Origin: Micromonospora siamensis
Lineage (GTDB): Bacteria > Actinomycetota > Actinomycetes > Mycobacteriales > Micromonosporaceae
NCBI RefSeq assembly: GCF_900090305.1
Contig: NZ_LT607751.1
Span: 124,001 to 188,000, forward strand
Direction of reading: 5' to 3'
DNA length: 64,000 nucleotides
A model generated the notes under the pieces. It searched no databases and had not been told where the DNA came from. It saw only the letters and a list, made by a program, of their open reading frames with translations. The stretch's first letter is position 1. Every line of letters starts with the position of its first letter. The position numbers and the translations under genes were made by a program. Shown here one piece after another: positions 41,711-50,550 of this stretch.

Positions 41711-42708
41711 GCGCCCCACCCTCCCCTGGCGGCCTCCGGGTCGCCGACCTTCGTGGACTGGTCGACCTGCCGGTGCTGGCCGGGCACCGGCGCGGTGGCG
41801 GTCAGTTCGAGGAAGACGCTCTCCAGGTCGACGGCGACCGGCGCGAGTTCGCTGACGTACAGGCCCTGGTCGGCGAGGAGCCGGCTGACCACGGCCGGCT
41901 TGTCGACGCCGGTGAGCATCAGGTGGTCCGGCTGGGCGGTGACCCGGATACCGCCACGGTCCAGCAGGTCGGCGGCGGTGGGCAGGTCGGTGACCGCCTC
42001 CAGCCGGACCCGGACCACACCGTGGGAGTGCTGGGCGAGCACCTCGTCCACCGGGCCGAAGGCGACCCGGCGGCCCAGCGAGATGATGGTGACCGCGTCG
42101 CAGATGAGCTGGATCTCGCCGAGGATGTGGCTGGAGAGCAGCACGGTCATCCCGTTGGCGGCCAGGTCGCGGACCAGGGTGCGCATCTCCCGGATGCCGC
42201 CCGGGTCGAGGCCGTTGGCGGGCTCGTCCAGGATGAGCAGCTTCGGGTCCTTGAGCAGCGCCGACGCGACCGCGAGGCGCTGCTTCATGCCCAACGAGTA
42301 CGTCTTGACCCGCTCGCCGGCCCGGTCCCGCAGACCGACCAGCTCCAGCACCTCGTCGACCCGGTGGCGAGGCACCTCGCCCGCCCCGGCCAGCAGCTCC
42401 AGGGTGTCCCGGGCGGTGAAGTGCGGGAAGAACTGCGGGCTCTCCACGATGGCGCCGATCTGGCCGGCGACCTGCGGCAGGGCGGCCGGCACCTGGTGGC
42501 CGAGCACGCTCATCCGGCCGCCGTCGGGTCGGATGAGGCCGAGCAGCGTACGCAGGGTGGTGGTCTTGCCGGAGCCGTTCGGCCCCAGGAAGCCGTGCAC
42601 CTGGCCGGCCTCCACCCGCATGTCGAATCCGTCGAGCGCGTTGCGGGTGCCGCGCCGACGGCTCTTGTAGGTCTTGCGCAGACCTTCGATCTCCAGGACA
42701 GCCGACAA
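41707..42708 (-). CDS. ABC transporter ATP-binding protein
   Basis: The 333-residue ATPase has Walker A FLGPNGSGKTTTLRTL, Q-loop region VESPQFFPHF, signature YSLGMKQRLAVASALL, Walker B LLILDEPANGLDPGGI and the H-loop SSHILGEI. A C-terminal regulatory extension of about 110 residues follows. It powers the co-encoded ABC-2 permease. The start is TTG 42708, backed by GGGGAGGCGC; an ATG at 42786 would include promoter-like DNA. Its export substrate is unknown. Confidence 0.92.
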   Translation of the reverse strand: MSAVLEIEGLRKTYKSRRRGTRNALDGFDMRVEAGQVHGFLGPNGSGKTTTLRTLLGLIRPDGGRMSVLGHQVPAALPQVAGQIGAIVESPQFFPHFTARDTLELLAGAGEVPRHRVDEVLELVGLRDRAGERVKTYSLGMKQRLAVASALLKDPKLLILDEPANGLDPGGIREMRTLVRDLAANGMTVLLSSHILGEIQLICDAVTIISLGRRVAFGPVDEVLAQHSHGVVRVRLEAVTDLPTAADLLDRGGIRVTAQPDHLMLTGVDKPAVVSRLLADQGLYVSELAPVAVDLESVFLELTATAPVPGQHRQVDQSTKVGDPEAARGGWGA

Positions 42709-42819
42709 GCTGCGCCTCCCCCGATGGTGTGGATGACGCCCGCCACCATACTGGGTATGCAGTGCCCCGCAATACCCGGTATGCATCAGCGGTTCGGCTG
42801 TTTTTTTCGCCCCCAGGCG
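42709..42819. promoter_or_regulatory. promoter region of the ABC transporter with repeated GGTATGCA
   Basis: GGGTATGCA and CGGTATGCA occur as direct repeats about 24 bases apart, and ACTGGGTAT/ATACCCGGT is an imperfect inverted repeat. On the minus strand TTGCGG-N16-TATGGT resembles a housekeeping promoter. The repeats could be an operator for an unlinked regulator. Confidence 0.45.
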
Positions 42820-43605
42820 TCAGGCGCAGACGACCTGCACACCGGCGGCGCGGAAGGCCGCGACCACCTCGGGCGCGGCACCGGAGTCGGTCACCAGGGT
42901 CTGCACCCGGTCCACCGGGCAGATCCGGGCGAAGGCGTGGCCGCCCAGCTTGGACGAGTCCGCGATGATCACCACCCGCTTGGCCCGGGCCACCATCAGG
43001 TTGTTCATCGCCGCCTCCCCCTCGTGGTGGGCGGCGGCGCCGAGCTGCGGGTCTATCGCGTCCACACCGAGCAGGGCGACGTCCAGGGTGACCTCGCGCA
43101 GCAGCGCGCCGCCGAGCGGGCCGACCAGCTCGAAGGACTTCGGGCGCACCACCCCGCCGGCCACGACCACCTTCATCCGGGACCGGACCAGCAGCTCGTT
43201 GGCGATGTTGAGCGCGTTGGTGACCACGGTCAGCTGGGCGCCCTCGGCGCTGGTGTTCAGGTCGGGGCGGACGGCCAGGGCGCGGGCCACCTCCGTGCTG
43301 GTGGTGCCGCCGTTGAGGCCCACCACCGTCCCCGGCGTGACCAGGGCGGCGGCGGCCGCGCCGATCCGCTGCTTCTCGGCCGAGTGCTTGGCCGTCTTGT
43401 AGCGCAGCGGAAGGTCGTACGAGACGCCGTTGGCGACCGCGCCACCCCGGGTACGCGTGATCATCTGCTGCTGGGCGAGCTGGTCGAAGTCGCGCCGGAT
43501 GGTCGCCTGGGAGACGTCCAGTCGCTCCGCGGCCTCCTCGACGGTGACCCGTCCGCTGTCGGTGAGCATCTCGAGCAGGGCGTTCCATCTGGCGTACCGG
43601 TCCAC
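42820..43605 (-). CDS. DeoR/GlpR-family transcriptional regulator
   Basis: The 261-residue repressor has an N-terminal DeoR helix-turn-helix (RVTVEEAAERLDVSQATIRR, FDQLAQQQMITRTRGGAV) and a phosphosugar-sensing domain (GLNGGTTSTEVARALA, VDAIDPQLGAAAHHEGEA, ADSSKLGG). Such proteins release DNA when they bind a sugar phosphate. GTG 43605 follows GGAGG. It is divergent from the amino-sugar operon (SIS, ROK, NagA), which is therefore its likely target, with an amino-sugar phosphate as likely effector. Confidence 0.93.
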   Translation of the reverse strand: MDRYARWNALLEMLTDSGRVTVEEAAERLDVSQATIRRDFDQLAQQQMITRTRGGAVANGVSYDLPLRYKTAKHSAEKQRIGAAAAALVTPGTVVGLNGGTTSTEVARALAVRPDLNTSAEGAQLTVVTNALNIANELLVRSRMKVVVAGGVVRPKSFELVGPLGGALLREVTLDVALLGVDAIDPQLGAAAHHEGEAAMNNLMVARAKRVVIIADSSKLGGHAFARICPVDRVQTLVTDSGAAPEVVAAFRAAGVQVVCA

Positions 43606-43658
43606 CGGGAACCTCCACTGACTCTGCACGAACGGTGATTGATTGCGTGCACAGTAGT

Positions 43659-43750
43659 GCGCGAAACTCGGAGGGCGCAAAACCCTGTTCTGCGCGATCG
43701 AGGGGGTTGTTGCCAGAGTCACCCTGGTTCACGCAGAATAACGCGCGAAA
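43659..43750. promoter_or_regulatory. repeated GCGCGAAA-like motifs between DeoR and the amino-sugar operon
   Basis: GCGCGAAA occurs at 43659-43666 and 43743-43750, 84 bases apart (close to eight helical turns), with a variant TGCGCGAT at 43691. CGCAGAA also recurs (43732, 43774). Repeats placed between a DeoR repressor and its target operon are plausible operators, allowing a DNA loop. This is inference. Confidence 0.45.
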
Positions 43751-43751
43751 G

Positions 43752-43769
43752 ACGGCTCAAACGAGCCGT
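43752..43769 (+). promoter_or_regulatory. leader hairpin upstream of the SIS gene
   Basis: ACGGCTC-AAAC-GAGCCGT is a perfect 7-bp stem in the 5' leader, 34 bases before the start codon and clear of the GGCGAGGAG ribosome-binding site. It may protect the mRNA end. Confidence 0.4.
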
Positions 43770-43802
43770 AATGCGCAGAACACCCGCCGGCGAGGAGTTC
43801 CC

Positions 43803-44732
43803 ATGGCCCACGTGCACGCGGAGATCGCGAGCCAACCCGACTGCTGGCGCGAGGCGGCGAAGCTCGTCGGCTCGGTCGCCGACCGCCTCCCGGCCCGCGG
43901 CGAGCGGGTAGCCGTGGTCGGTTGCGGCACGTCGTGGTTCATGGCCATGGCGTACGCGGGACTGCGCGAAGAGGCCGGGCACGGCGAGACCGACGCCTTC
44001 CAGGCCAGCGAGTTCCCCACCGGCCGCCGCTACGACCGGCTGGTGGCGATCACCCGCTCCGGCACCACCACCGAGGTGCTGGACCTGATCACCGCGCTGC
44101 GCGGCCAGGTGCCCACCACAGTCATCGTCGGTGACCCCGACTCCCCCGCCGTCGCGCTCGCCGACGCCGCCGTCACCCTGCCCTTCGCCGACGAGCGGGC
44201 CGTGGTCCAGACCCGCTTCGCCACCACCGCGCTGGCCCTGCTCCGTGCCCAACTCGGGCAGAACGTCGAGGCGCTGGCCGCCGACGCGGAGGTGGCCGTC
44301 CGCGCCCCGCTGCCGATCGACCCCACCCGGATCGAGCAGGCCACCTTCCTCGGCCGGGGCTGGACGGTCGGGCTGGCCCAGGAGGCCGCGCTGAAGTGCC
44401 GGGAGGCGGCCACCTTCTGGGCCGAGGCGTACCCGGCGATGGACTACCGGCACGGTCCGATCTCGATCGGCGCCCCGGGCCGGCTGGTCTGGGCGTTCGG
44501 GCCGCTGCCCGAGGGGCTGCCCGAGGACGTGGCGGCGACCGGGGCGGCGTTCGTGCACAGCCGTACCCACGGCTGCCGCACCGTGCTGACCAGTTGGGCG
44601 GCCGGGCGTACCCCGGTCGACCCGATGGCCGACCTGATCCTCGCCCAGCGCTTCGCGGTCGCCCTGGCCACCAGCCGCGGCCTGGACCCGGACGCGCCCC
44701 GGCACCTCAGCCGTTCCGTGGTGCTGGCGTGA
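43803..44732 (+). CDS. SIS-domain amino-sugar phosphate isomerase/deaminase-like protein
   Basis: The 309-residue protein has two SIS domains as in the isomerase half of GlmS and in AgaS/NagB-II. The first is VAVVGCGTSWFMAMAYAGLR with AITRSGTTTEVLDLI; the second is TFLGRGWTVGLAQEAALKCR followed by YPAMDYRHGPISI. No glutaminase domain is present, so it is expected to deaminate or isomerise an amino-sugar 6-phosphate. ATG 43803 has GGCGAGGAG upstream. It is the first gene of the three-gene operon. Confidence 0.9.
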   Translation: MAHVHAEIASQPDCWREAAKLVGSVADRLPARGERVAVVGCGTSWFMAMAYAGLREEAGHGETDAFQASEFPTGRRYDRLVAITRSGTTTEVLDLITALRGQVPTTVIVGDPDSPAVALADAAVTLPFADERAVVQTRFATTALALLRAQLGQNVEALAADAEVAVRAPLPIDPTRIEQATFLGRGWTVGLAQEAALKCREAATFWAEAYPAMDYRHGPISIGAPGRLVWAFGPLPEGLPEDVAATGAAFVHSRTHGCRTVLTSWAAGRTPVDPMADLILAQRFAVALATSRGLDPDAPRHLSRSVVLA

Positions 44733-45808
44733 CCGGTGCGGTGACGGCGGCCGACGTCGTCGTCGCGCTGGACGTCGGCGGGACCGGGATGAAATGCGCC
44801 CTGGTCCGCCCGGACGGCACCGTGGCGCACACCGAACGGCACCCCACCGGCGCCGGGCGCGGCGCGGCCGCCGTGGTCGAGACGGTGCTGACCGTCGCCG
44901 AAGGGCTGACCGAACGGGCCCGCCGCGCCGGGCTCACCCCGGTGGCCTGCGGCGTCGTGGTGCCCGGGGTGGTGGACCCGGCCGCCGGGGTGGCGGTCTG
45001 GTCGTCGAACGTCGGCTTCCGGGACGTACCGCTGCGGGACCTGGTCCGGACGCGGACCGGCCTGCCCACGGTGCTCGGCCACGACGTGCGGGCCGGTGGC
45101 CTGGCGGAGGCCCGGCTCGGCGCCGGGCGCGGCGCCGGCCACGTCCTCTTCGTGGCGATCGGCACCGGCATCGCCGCCACCCACGTGGTCGACGGCGTCG
45201 CGGCCACCGGCGCGCACGGCGCCGCCGGGGAGATCGGCCACATCCTGGTACGCCCCGACGGCCCGCGCTGCGGCTGCGGCCGCCCCGGCTGCCTGGAGGC
45301 GGTCGCCTCGGCCTCGGCGATCGCCCGCCGCTACGCCGAACTCGCCGGCCCGGTCGCCGTCGACCCCACCGATGCCGGGAGCGCCGCAGTCGAGCCGACC
45401 GGCACTCCGGTGACGGCGGCCGGGGTGGCCGAGCGGGCGGCGGCCGGCGAGCCGCTGGCCGGCCAGGTCTGGCAGGAGGCGGTCGAGGCGCTCGCCGACG
45501 GCCTGGCCACCGGGCAGGCGCTCTTCGACGTGACCACGATGGTGCTCGGCGGCGGGCTGGCGCAGGCCGGCCCGCAGCTGTTCGACCCGCTGCGGGTGGC
45601 GCTGAAGGAGCGACTCACCTTCCACCGGGAGCCACGGCTCGTGTCGGCGGCCCTCGGCGACGAGGCGGGTTGCCTGGGCGCCGCCCTGCTCGCCCTCGAC
45701 GCCCGGCCGACCCTCGACACCGCGCCGACCCGCGACGCTGTGCCGGCCCTCGACCACCTGTCGGCCCTCGACGCCGGGCCGGCCCCGAACGACCTGGAGA
45801 CGGAATGA
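44729..45808 (+). CDS. ROK-family sugar kinase
   Basis: The 359-residue kinase carries the ROK signature: ATP-binding ALDVGGTGMKCALV, LGHDVRAGGLAEARLGAGRG (catalytic Asp), IGTGIAATHVVDG, and the zinc motif CGCGRPGCLE. In this operon the probable substrate is N-acetylglucosamine or a related amino sugar. GTG 44729 overlaps the SIS stop (GTGA). The last 40 residues are a repetitive Ala/Leu/Asp/Pro tail (RPTLDTAPTRDAVPALDHLS) outside the kinase fold. Confidence 0.92.
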   Translation: MTGAVTAADVVVALDVGGTGMKCALVRPDGTVAHTERHPTGAGRGAAAVVETVLTVAEGLTERARRAGLTPVACGVVVPGVVDPAAGVAVWSSNVGFRDVPLRDLVRTRTGLPTVLGHDVRAGGLAEARLGAGRGAGHVLFVAIGTGIAATHVVDGVAATGAHGAAGEIGHILVRPDGPRCGCGRPGCLEAVASASAIARRYAELAGPVAVDPTDAGSAAVEPTGTPVTAAGVAERAAAGEPLAGQVWQEAVEALADGLATGQALFDVTTMVLGGGLAQAGPQLFDPLRVALKERLTFHREPRLVSAALGDEAGCLGAALLALDARPTLDTAPTRDAVPALDHLSALDAGPAPNDLETE

Positions 45809-46914
45809 CCCTGCGGGTGAACGGCAAGGTGGTGACCCCGACCGGAGTGATCCGGCAGGGTTGCGTGGAGCTGACCGGCGACCGGATCACCGCCGTCGCC
45901 GAGTACCCGTCGGTGCGCGACGGGCACTGGATCGTGCCGGGCTTCGTGGACATGCACACCCACGGCGGTGGCGGCCACACCTTCACCACCGGTGACGCCG
46001 AGTCCGCGCGCCGAGCCGCCGCGTTCCACCTCGGGCACGGCACCACCAGCCTGCTGGCCAGCCTGGTCAGCTCCCCGTTCGAGCTGATGCGCCAGGCCAC
46101 CTCGGCGTTCGCGCCGCTGGTCCGCGAGGGGGTGCTGGCCGGCGTCCACTTCGAAGGGCCGTACCTGTCGGCGGCGCGCTGCGGCGCGCAGAACCCGGAG
46201 TTCCTGCGCGACCCGTCCACCGAGGAGCTGGGCGAGCTGGTCGAGCTGGGCGGCGGCGCGGTACGCATGGTCACCCTCGCCCCCGAGCGGGACGGCGCGG
46301 AGGAGGCGATCAAGCTGCTCACCGCGCACCGGGTGGTCGCCGCCGTCGGCCACACCGACGCCACGTACGACCAGACCCGCGCCGCGGTGGCGGCCGGCGC
46401 GAGCGTCGCCACCCACCTGTTCAACGGCATGCGCCCGCTGCACCACCGCGAGCCCGGCCCGGTGGTGGCGCTGCTGGAGGCGCCGAACGTGGTCTGCGAG
46501 CTGGTCGCCGACGGGGTGCACCTGCACGACGGGATGCTGACCTTCGCCACCACCACGGCCGGTCCGGAGCGGGCCGCCCTGATCACCGACGCGATGGCCG
46601 CCGCCGGCATGCCCGACGGCGAGTACGAGCTGGGTGGCCAGGCCGTCACCGTGACCGACGGAGTGGCCCGGCTGGCCCGCGACGGCGCGATCGCCGGCAG
46701 CACCCTCACCATGGACGCCGCCCTGCGGCACGCCGTCACGGCGGGCATCCCGATCGCTGACGCCGTCCGGATGGTGGCCACCACCCCGGCCCGGGCGATC
46801 GGCCTCGGCGACCGGGTCGGTGCGCTCCAGGTGGGTCTCCGCGCCGACCTGGTGGTCCTCGACGACGACCTGAACGTGGTCCGGGTGATGCGCGGCGGCG
46901 CCTGGGTGGAGTGA
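45805..46914 (+). CDS. nagA: N-acetylglucosamine-6-phosphate deacetylase
   Basis: The 369-residue amidohydrolase removes acetate from GlcNAc-6-phosphate. Metal-binding motifs are intact: IVPGFVDMHTHGGGGHTF, GVHFEGPYLS, VAAVGHTDATYDQT, VATHLFNGMRPLHHR (His), and the catalytic Asp in LITDAMAAAGMPDG. ATG 45805 overlaps the ROK stop (ATGA). With the ROK kinase (GlcNAc to GlcNAc-6-P) and the SIS protein (glucosamine-6-P to fructose-6-P) it completes entry of GlcNAc into glycolysis. Confidence 0.95.
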   Translation: MTLRVNGKVVTPTGVIRQGCVELTGDRITAVAEYPSVRDGHWIVPGFVDMHTHGGGGHTFTTGDAESARRAAAFHLGHGTTSLLASLVSSPFELMRQATSAFAPLVREGVLAGVHFEGPYLSAARCGAQNPEFLRDPSTEELGELVELGGGAVRMVTLAPERDGAEEAIKLLTAHRVVAAVGHTDATYDQTRAAVAAGASVATHLFNGMRPLHHREPGPVVALLEAPNVVCELVADGVHLHDGMLTFATTTAGPERAALITDAMAAAGMPDGEYELGGQAVTVTDGVARLARDGAIAGSTLTMDAALRHAVTAGIPIADAVRMVATTPARAIGLGDRVGALQVGLRADLVVLDDDLNVVRVMRGGAWVE

Positions 46915-47002
46915 CCCGACCCCGTCCCGGCCTGGCCCGGCGTGGCCCGACCCTGGCCTGGCCCCGACCGCGTACGTGACGGCCCGACCCTCTCCCAGCG
47001 CG

Positions 47003-47112
47003 CTACAGACTTGAGAGCACCAACGACTCAGGCTTTGGCACGGCGTCCGGCACCCGACGGCGCGACGGACAGGCCGTGGCGGTCTGAGTCGCCTGCGCTC
47101 TCAAGTCTGTAG
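47003..47112. repeat. 110-base structured palindrome between convergent genes
   Basis: CTACAGACTTGAGAGC (47003-47018) pairs perfectly with 47097-47112. After a 6-base internal loop, GACTCAG pairs with CTGAGTC (47084-47090). The central 50 bases can form a further imperfect stem (GGCACGGCGTCC against GGACAGGCCGTGGC). The gap 46915-47208 holds no gene. It may be a bidirectional terminator, but it is far larger than needed and could be a structured RNA. Confidence 0.65.
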
Positions 47113-47208
47113 GGCGGCGAAGCCACTCCCCGGAGGCGAGCCGCCGCGGAAGCGCGCGGGTGAGCAACCAGCGAAGCGACCAGTGGGCAGCCCGCGAGAG
47201 GGAAGCCG

Positions 47209-48420
47209 TCAGCCGACGGTGGGGACCTCGACGCCGAGGACGGCCTGCTCGTCGGGGCGGTGCACCAGCACCTCGGAGAGGAACGACTGCACGGCGGGGC
47301 CCATCCCCAGATCCCGGCCGGCCCGCTCGGAGAGCAGCCACTTGTGCTCGATGATCTGCGCGAAGAGCTCCTGCGGCTCCAGCTTGCGGCGCAGGTGCGC
47401 CGGCACCGCCCGGACCACCGGCTCGAACACCTCGGTCAGCCAGCGGTGCGCCGCCTGCTGCTCGTCGGTCAGGTCGCTCTCCACCCGGTACGCGTCCAGG
47501 TCGTTGAGGAGCCGGCGGGCCTGGTTCTCCTCGGCGTCCAGGCCGGTCAGCCGGAGCAGCCGCCGGGTGTGGTAGCCGGCGTCGACCACCTTGGGACGGA
47601 TCAGGTAACGCCCGTTGTCGACCGTCGACATGGCCACCTCGGCCACGTCGAAGCCCAGGTCGTTGAGGCGGCGGATCCGGCCCTCGACGTCGTGCCGGGC
47701 CTCCCGCTCGATCTGCTGCTCGTAGGTGATCTCGTGCCAGAGCCGCTCGTAGCGCTGCACGACCTCCTCGCAGACCACCTCCGGGTCGATCGACTCGTGC
47801 AGCAGCCCGGCGGCCTGGAGGTCCAGCGCCTCGCCGAAGATGTTCACCCGGGCGATCTCCAGGTCCTCGCCGCGCTGCCCGTTGGAGAGGGAGTTGTACA
47901 ACGCTCCCGTCTCGGCGTCCACCAGATAGGCGGCGAACGCCCCGGCGTCCCGCCGGAACAGGGTGTTGGACAGCGAGCAGTCACCCCAGAAGAAGCCGGT
48001 CAGGTGCATCCGCACCAGCAGCGCGGCCAGCGCGTCGAGCAGCCGGCCCATGGTCTCCGGGCGCAGCGTGTGCGAGAAGAGCGCCCGGTAGGGCAGCGAG
48101 AACTGGAGGTGCCGGGTGATGAGCACCGACTCCAGCGGCTCCCCGTCGTCGGTCTGCCGGTCGGCGACGATCGCCACCCCCTCCACCGAGGGGAAGTCGA
48201 TCCGCTCCAGCGCCCGCAGCAGGTCGTACTCCCGCTCGGCGATCCGCTCCCGGGTCTCCTTGAACGCGTACACGAAGTCGCCGAGCCGGACGAACCGGAC
48301 GATGTGCCGGGAGATGCCCTGGGGCAGGGCCACCAAATGCTGGGCAGGCCACTCCTCCAGCGGGGTCGACCACGGAAGGTCGAGCAGCGCCGGGTCCACG
48401 AGGGCAGAGGTGATCCGCAC
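47209..48420 (-). CDS. DUF4032 protein with a protein-kinase-like (LPS-kinase-type) N-terminus
   Basis: This 403-residue actinobacterial protein has an N-terminal kinase-like fold: RLGDFVYAFKETRERIAERE (Lys), HLTGFFWGDCSLSNTLFRRD (catalytic-loop-like) and YLVDAETGAL (DxE). The DUF4032 domain fills the second half, with MSTVDNGRYLIRPKVVDAGY and HKWLLSERAGRDLGM. It is annotated as DUF4032 or lipopolysaccharide kinase in this phylum; its substrate is not known. GTG 48420 is used, since the conserved region begins at once and upstream DNA is the divergent promoter. Confidence 0.9.
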   Translation of the reverse strand: MRITSALVDPALLDLPWSTPLEEWPAQHLVALPQGISRHIVRFVRLGDFVYAFKETRERIAEREYDLLRALERIDFPSVEGVAIVADRQTDDGEPLESVLITRHLQFSLPYRALFSHTLRPETMGRLLDALAALLVRMHLTGFFWGDCSLSNTLFRRDAGAFAAYLVDAETGALYNSLSNGQRGEDLEIARVNIFGEALDLQAAGLLHESIDPEVVCEEVVQRYERLWHEITYEQQIEREARHDVEGRIRRLNDLGFDVAEVAMSTVDNGRYLIRPKVVDAGYHTRRLLRLTGLDAEENQARRLLNDLDAYRVESDLTDEQQAAHRWLTEVFEPVVRAVPAHLRRKLEPQELFAQIIEHKWLLSERAGRDLGMGPAVQSFLSEVLVHRPDEQAVLGVEVPTVG

Positions 48421-48522
48421 GGGGACAAGTGTGACGGCTGTCCCCGCCGAACGCTTCCCTTCGTGGTTCGGCACACAGCCACCGAAGCCGTGCCGTCGCC
48501 GCCGGCCGGTAGCGTGGTCCGG

Positions 48523-49290
48523 GTGCGGGAGCCCACGACGGTACGACGGAACGTCCGACTCCGGGCGGTCCGCCCGCCCGGTTGGTGGCCCGACGCGCTG
48601 CTGATCGTCGTCCTCGTCGCGCTCACCGTCGCGCTCGCCGCCCACCAGCTCTTCGGGATCGACCGGGCGGTCGCCGACTGGGCGGACGCGCACCGGCCCA
48701 CGGCCGCCCGGTGGACCGCGATGACCCTGAACTACCTGGGCCAGGGCACCCCGCTGACGCTGATCGCCGCGGGCCTCGGCGTGCTGCTGGCCGTCCGGCT
48801 GCGCTCGGTGCGCCCGCTACTGCCCCCGGTCACCGCGTTCGTGCTCACCTACCTCACCATCGGCCCGCTCAAGGTGTGGACCGCCCGGCCGGCGCCCAGC
48901 GCCAGCAGCAAGGAACCCTTCCTGCCGCCGGAGCGGACGCTGCCGCTGTTCCAGCACGACCTGCCGGTCAGCTACGCCCAGTCGTACCCGTCGGGGCACG
49001 TCGCCAACGCCATCGTCTGGTACGGCGTGATCGCCCTGCTGCTGGCGCCCCTGCTGGCCACCTACGGCCGCCGGATGCCACCGGGGGTGGTCACCGGAAT
49101 CCGGGTGGTGCCGCCGCTGGTGGTCTTCTGCACCACCATATACCTCGGCTGGCACTGGTTGACCGACTCGGTGGCCGGCCTGGCCCTCGGCTTCCTGCTC
49201 GACCGGTTGCTGCGCCGAATGCCCTGGGACGACCTGCCGTTGCCCGGCCGGCTGCGCGAACACGACCGGCCGTTCATGTCGTACCCCTAG
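48523..49290 (+). CDS. PAP2-family (lipid) phosphatase
   Basis: The 255-residue membrane protein has about six helices and the PAP2 active-site triad of motifs: KVWTARPAP, YPSGH, and GWHWLTDSVAG (His/Asp). Enzymes of this family dephosphorylate phosphatidate or undecaprenyl pyrophosphate at the membrane. GTG 48523 is chosen; GTG 48514 is equally possible as neither has a strong ribosome-binding site. It is divergent from the DUF4032 gene and followed 9 bases later by a permease. Confidence 0.88.
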   Translation: MREPTTVRRNVRLRAVRPPGWWPDALLIVVLVALTVALAAHQLFGIDRAVADWADAHRPTAARWTAMTLNYLGQGTPLTLIAAGLGVLLAVRLRSVRPLLPPVTAFVLTYLTIGPLKVWTARPAPSASSKEPFLPPERTLPLFQHDLPVSYAQSYPSGHVANAIVWYGVIALLLAPLLATYGRRMPPGVVTGIRVVPPLVVFCTTIYLGWHWLTDSVAGLALGFLLDRLLRRMPWDDLPLPGRLREHDRPFMSYP

Positions 49291-49299
49291 GGTTGCCCT

Positions 49300-50547
49300 G
49301 TGGATCGACTCGCGCGCCGGTTGGGCCTGGCCGACGCGGTGGTCATCGGGCTCGGTTCCATGCTCGGCGCGGGGGTCTTCGTGGTCTTCGCCCCGGCCGC
49401 GGCGGCGGCCGGTGGCGGCGGGCTGCTGCTCGCGGTGGCCGTGGCCGGCTTCGTCGCCTTCTGCAACGCGACCAGCTCCGCGCGGCTGGCCGCCCGCTAC
49501 CCCGAGTCCGGCGGCACCTACGTGTACGGCCGGGAAAGACTCAGCCCGTTCGCCGGTTTCCTCGCCGGTTGGGGCTTCGTGGTCGGCAAGACGGCGAGCT
49601 GCGCGGCGATGGCGCTGACCATCGGCGCGTACGCCTGGCCGGGGCGGGCCCGGGAGGTGGCGGCGGCGGCCGTGGTGGCGGTGACCGCGGTGAACGTGCG
49701 CGGCATCGGAAGGACCGCGCTCGCCACCCGCGTCTTGGTGACGGTGACGCTCACCGTGCTGGCCGTCGTCGCGGTGACCGGCGCGCCGCACGTCGCCGTG
49801 GACCAGCTGGACGGGCTCGCCCGGACCGGCGACCGGGGGGTGCTCACCGCCGCCGGGCTGCTCTTCTTCGCCTTCGCCGGGTACGCCCGGATCGCCACCC
49901 TGGGCGAGGAGGTACGCGAGCCGGAGCGGACCATCCCCCGGGCGGTGCCGCTGGCGCTGGGCATCGTGCTGGCGATCTATCTGACCCTGGCCGTGGTCGC
50001 CCTCGGGGTGCTCGGCGAGCAGCGGCTGGCCGCCGCCAGCGCCCCGCTGGCCGAGGTGGTCACCGCCGCCGGGCTGCCCGGCCTGGCCTGGCTGGTCCGG
50101 GCCGGCGCCACCGTGGCCGTGGTCGGGGTGCTGCTCTCCCTGCTGGCCGGGGTGGGCCGGACCACCCTGGCGATGGCCCGCCGCCGCGACCTGCCCGGGG
50201 CGCTGGCCGCCGTGCACCCCCGGTACCAGGTGCCGCACCGGGCGGAGCTGGCGGTGGCCGCCGTGGTGATCGTGGTGGTGGCGCTCGGCGACGTACGCGG
50301 CGCGATCGGCTTCTCCAGCTGCACGGTGCTGGTCTACTACGCGATCGCCAACGCCTCGGCGCTCACTTTGGGCCGGGAGCCGGGCCGGAAGCTGCCGGTG
50401 CAGCTGCTCGCGGCGCTGGGGCTGGTCGGTTGCGTGGCGCTGGCGGTCAGCCTGCCGGTGAGCAGCACGCTCGCCGGGTTCGCCGTGCTCGCCCTCGGCA
50501 CGGCCGGGTACGCCCTGCGCCACCGCCTGCGCCCCACCACCCGCTGA
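49300..50547 (+). CDS. APC-superfamily amino-acid permease
   Basis: The 415-residue protein has about 12 hydrophobic helices. The APC-type first helix is VVIGLGSMLGAGVFVVFAPA with the unwound Gly-rich GSMLGAG; helix 3 has YPESGGTYVYGRERL; helix 6 has FFAFAGYARIATLGEEVREP. It imports or exchanges an amino acid or related amine; substrate not predictable. The start is GTG 49300. It ends 3 bases before the stop of the convergent channel gene, with no terminator between them. Confidence 0.92.
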   Translation: MDRLARRLGLADAVVIGLGSMLGAGVFVVFAPAAAAAGGGGLLLAVAVAGFVAFCNATSSARLAARYPESGGTYVYGRERLSPFAGFLAGWGFVVGKTASCAAMALTIGAYAWPGRAREVAAAAVVAVTAVNVRGIGRTALATRVLVTVTLTVLAVVAVTGAPHVAVDQLDGLARTGDRGVLTAAGLLFFAFAGYARIATLGEEVREPERTIPRAVPLALGIVLAIYLTLAVVALGVLGEQRLAAASAPLAEVVTAAGLPGLAWLVRAGATVAVVGVLLSLLAGVGRTTLAMARRRDLPGALAAVHPRYQVPHRAELAVAAVVIVVVALGDVRGAIGFSSCTVLVYYAIANASALTLGREPGRKLPVQLLAALGLVGCVALAVSLPVSSTLAGFAVLALGTAGYALRHRLRPTTR

Positions 50548-50550
50548 CCC

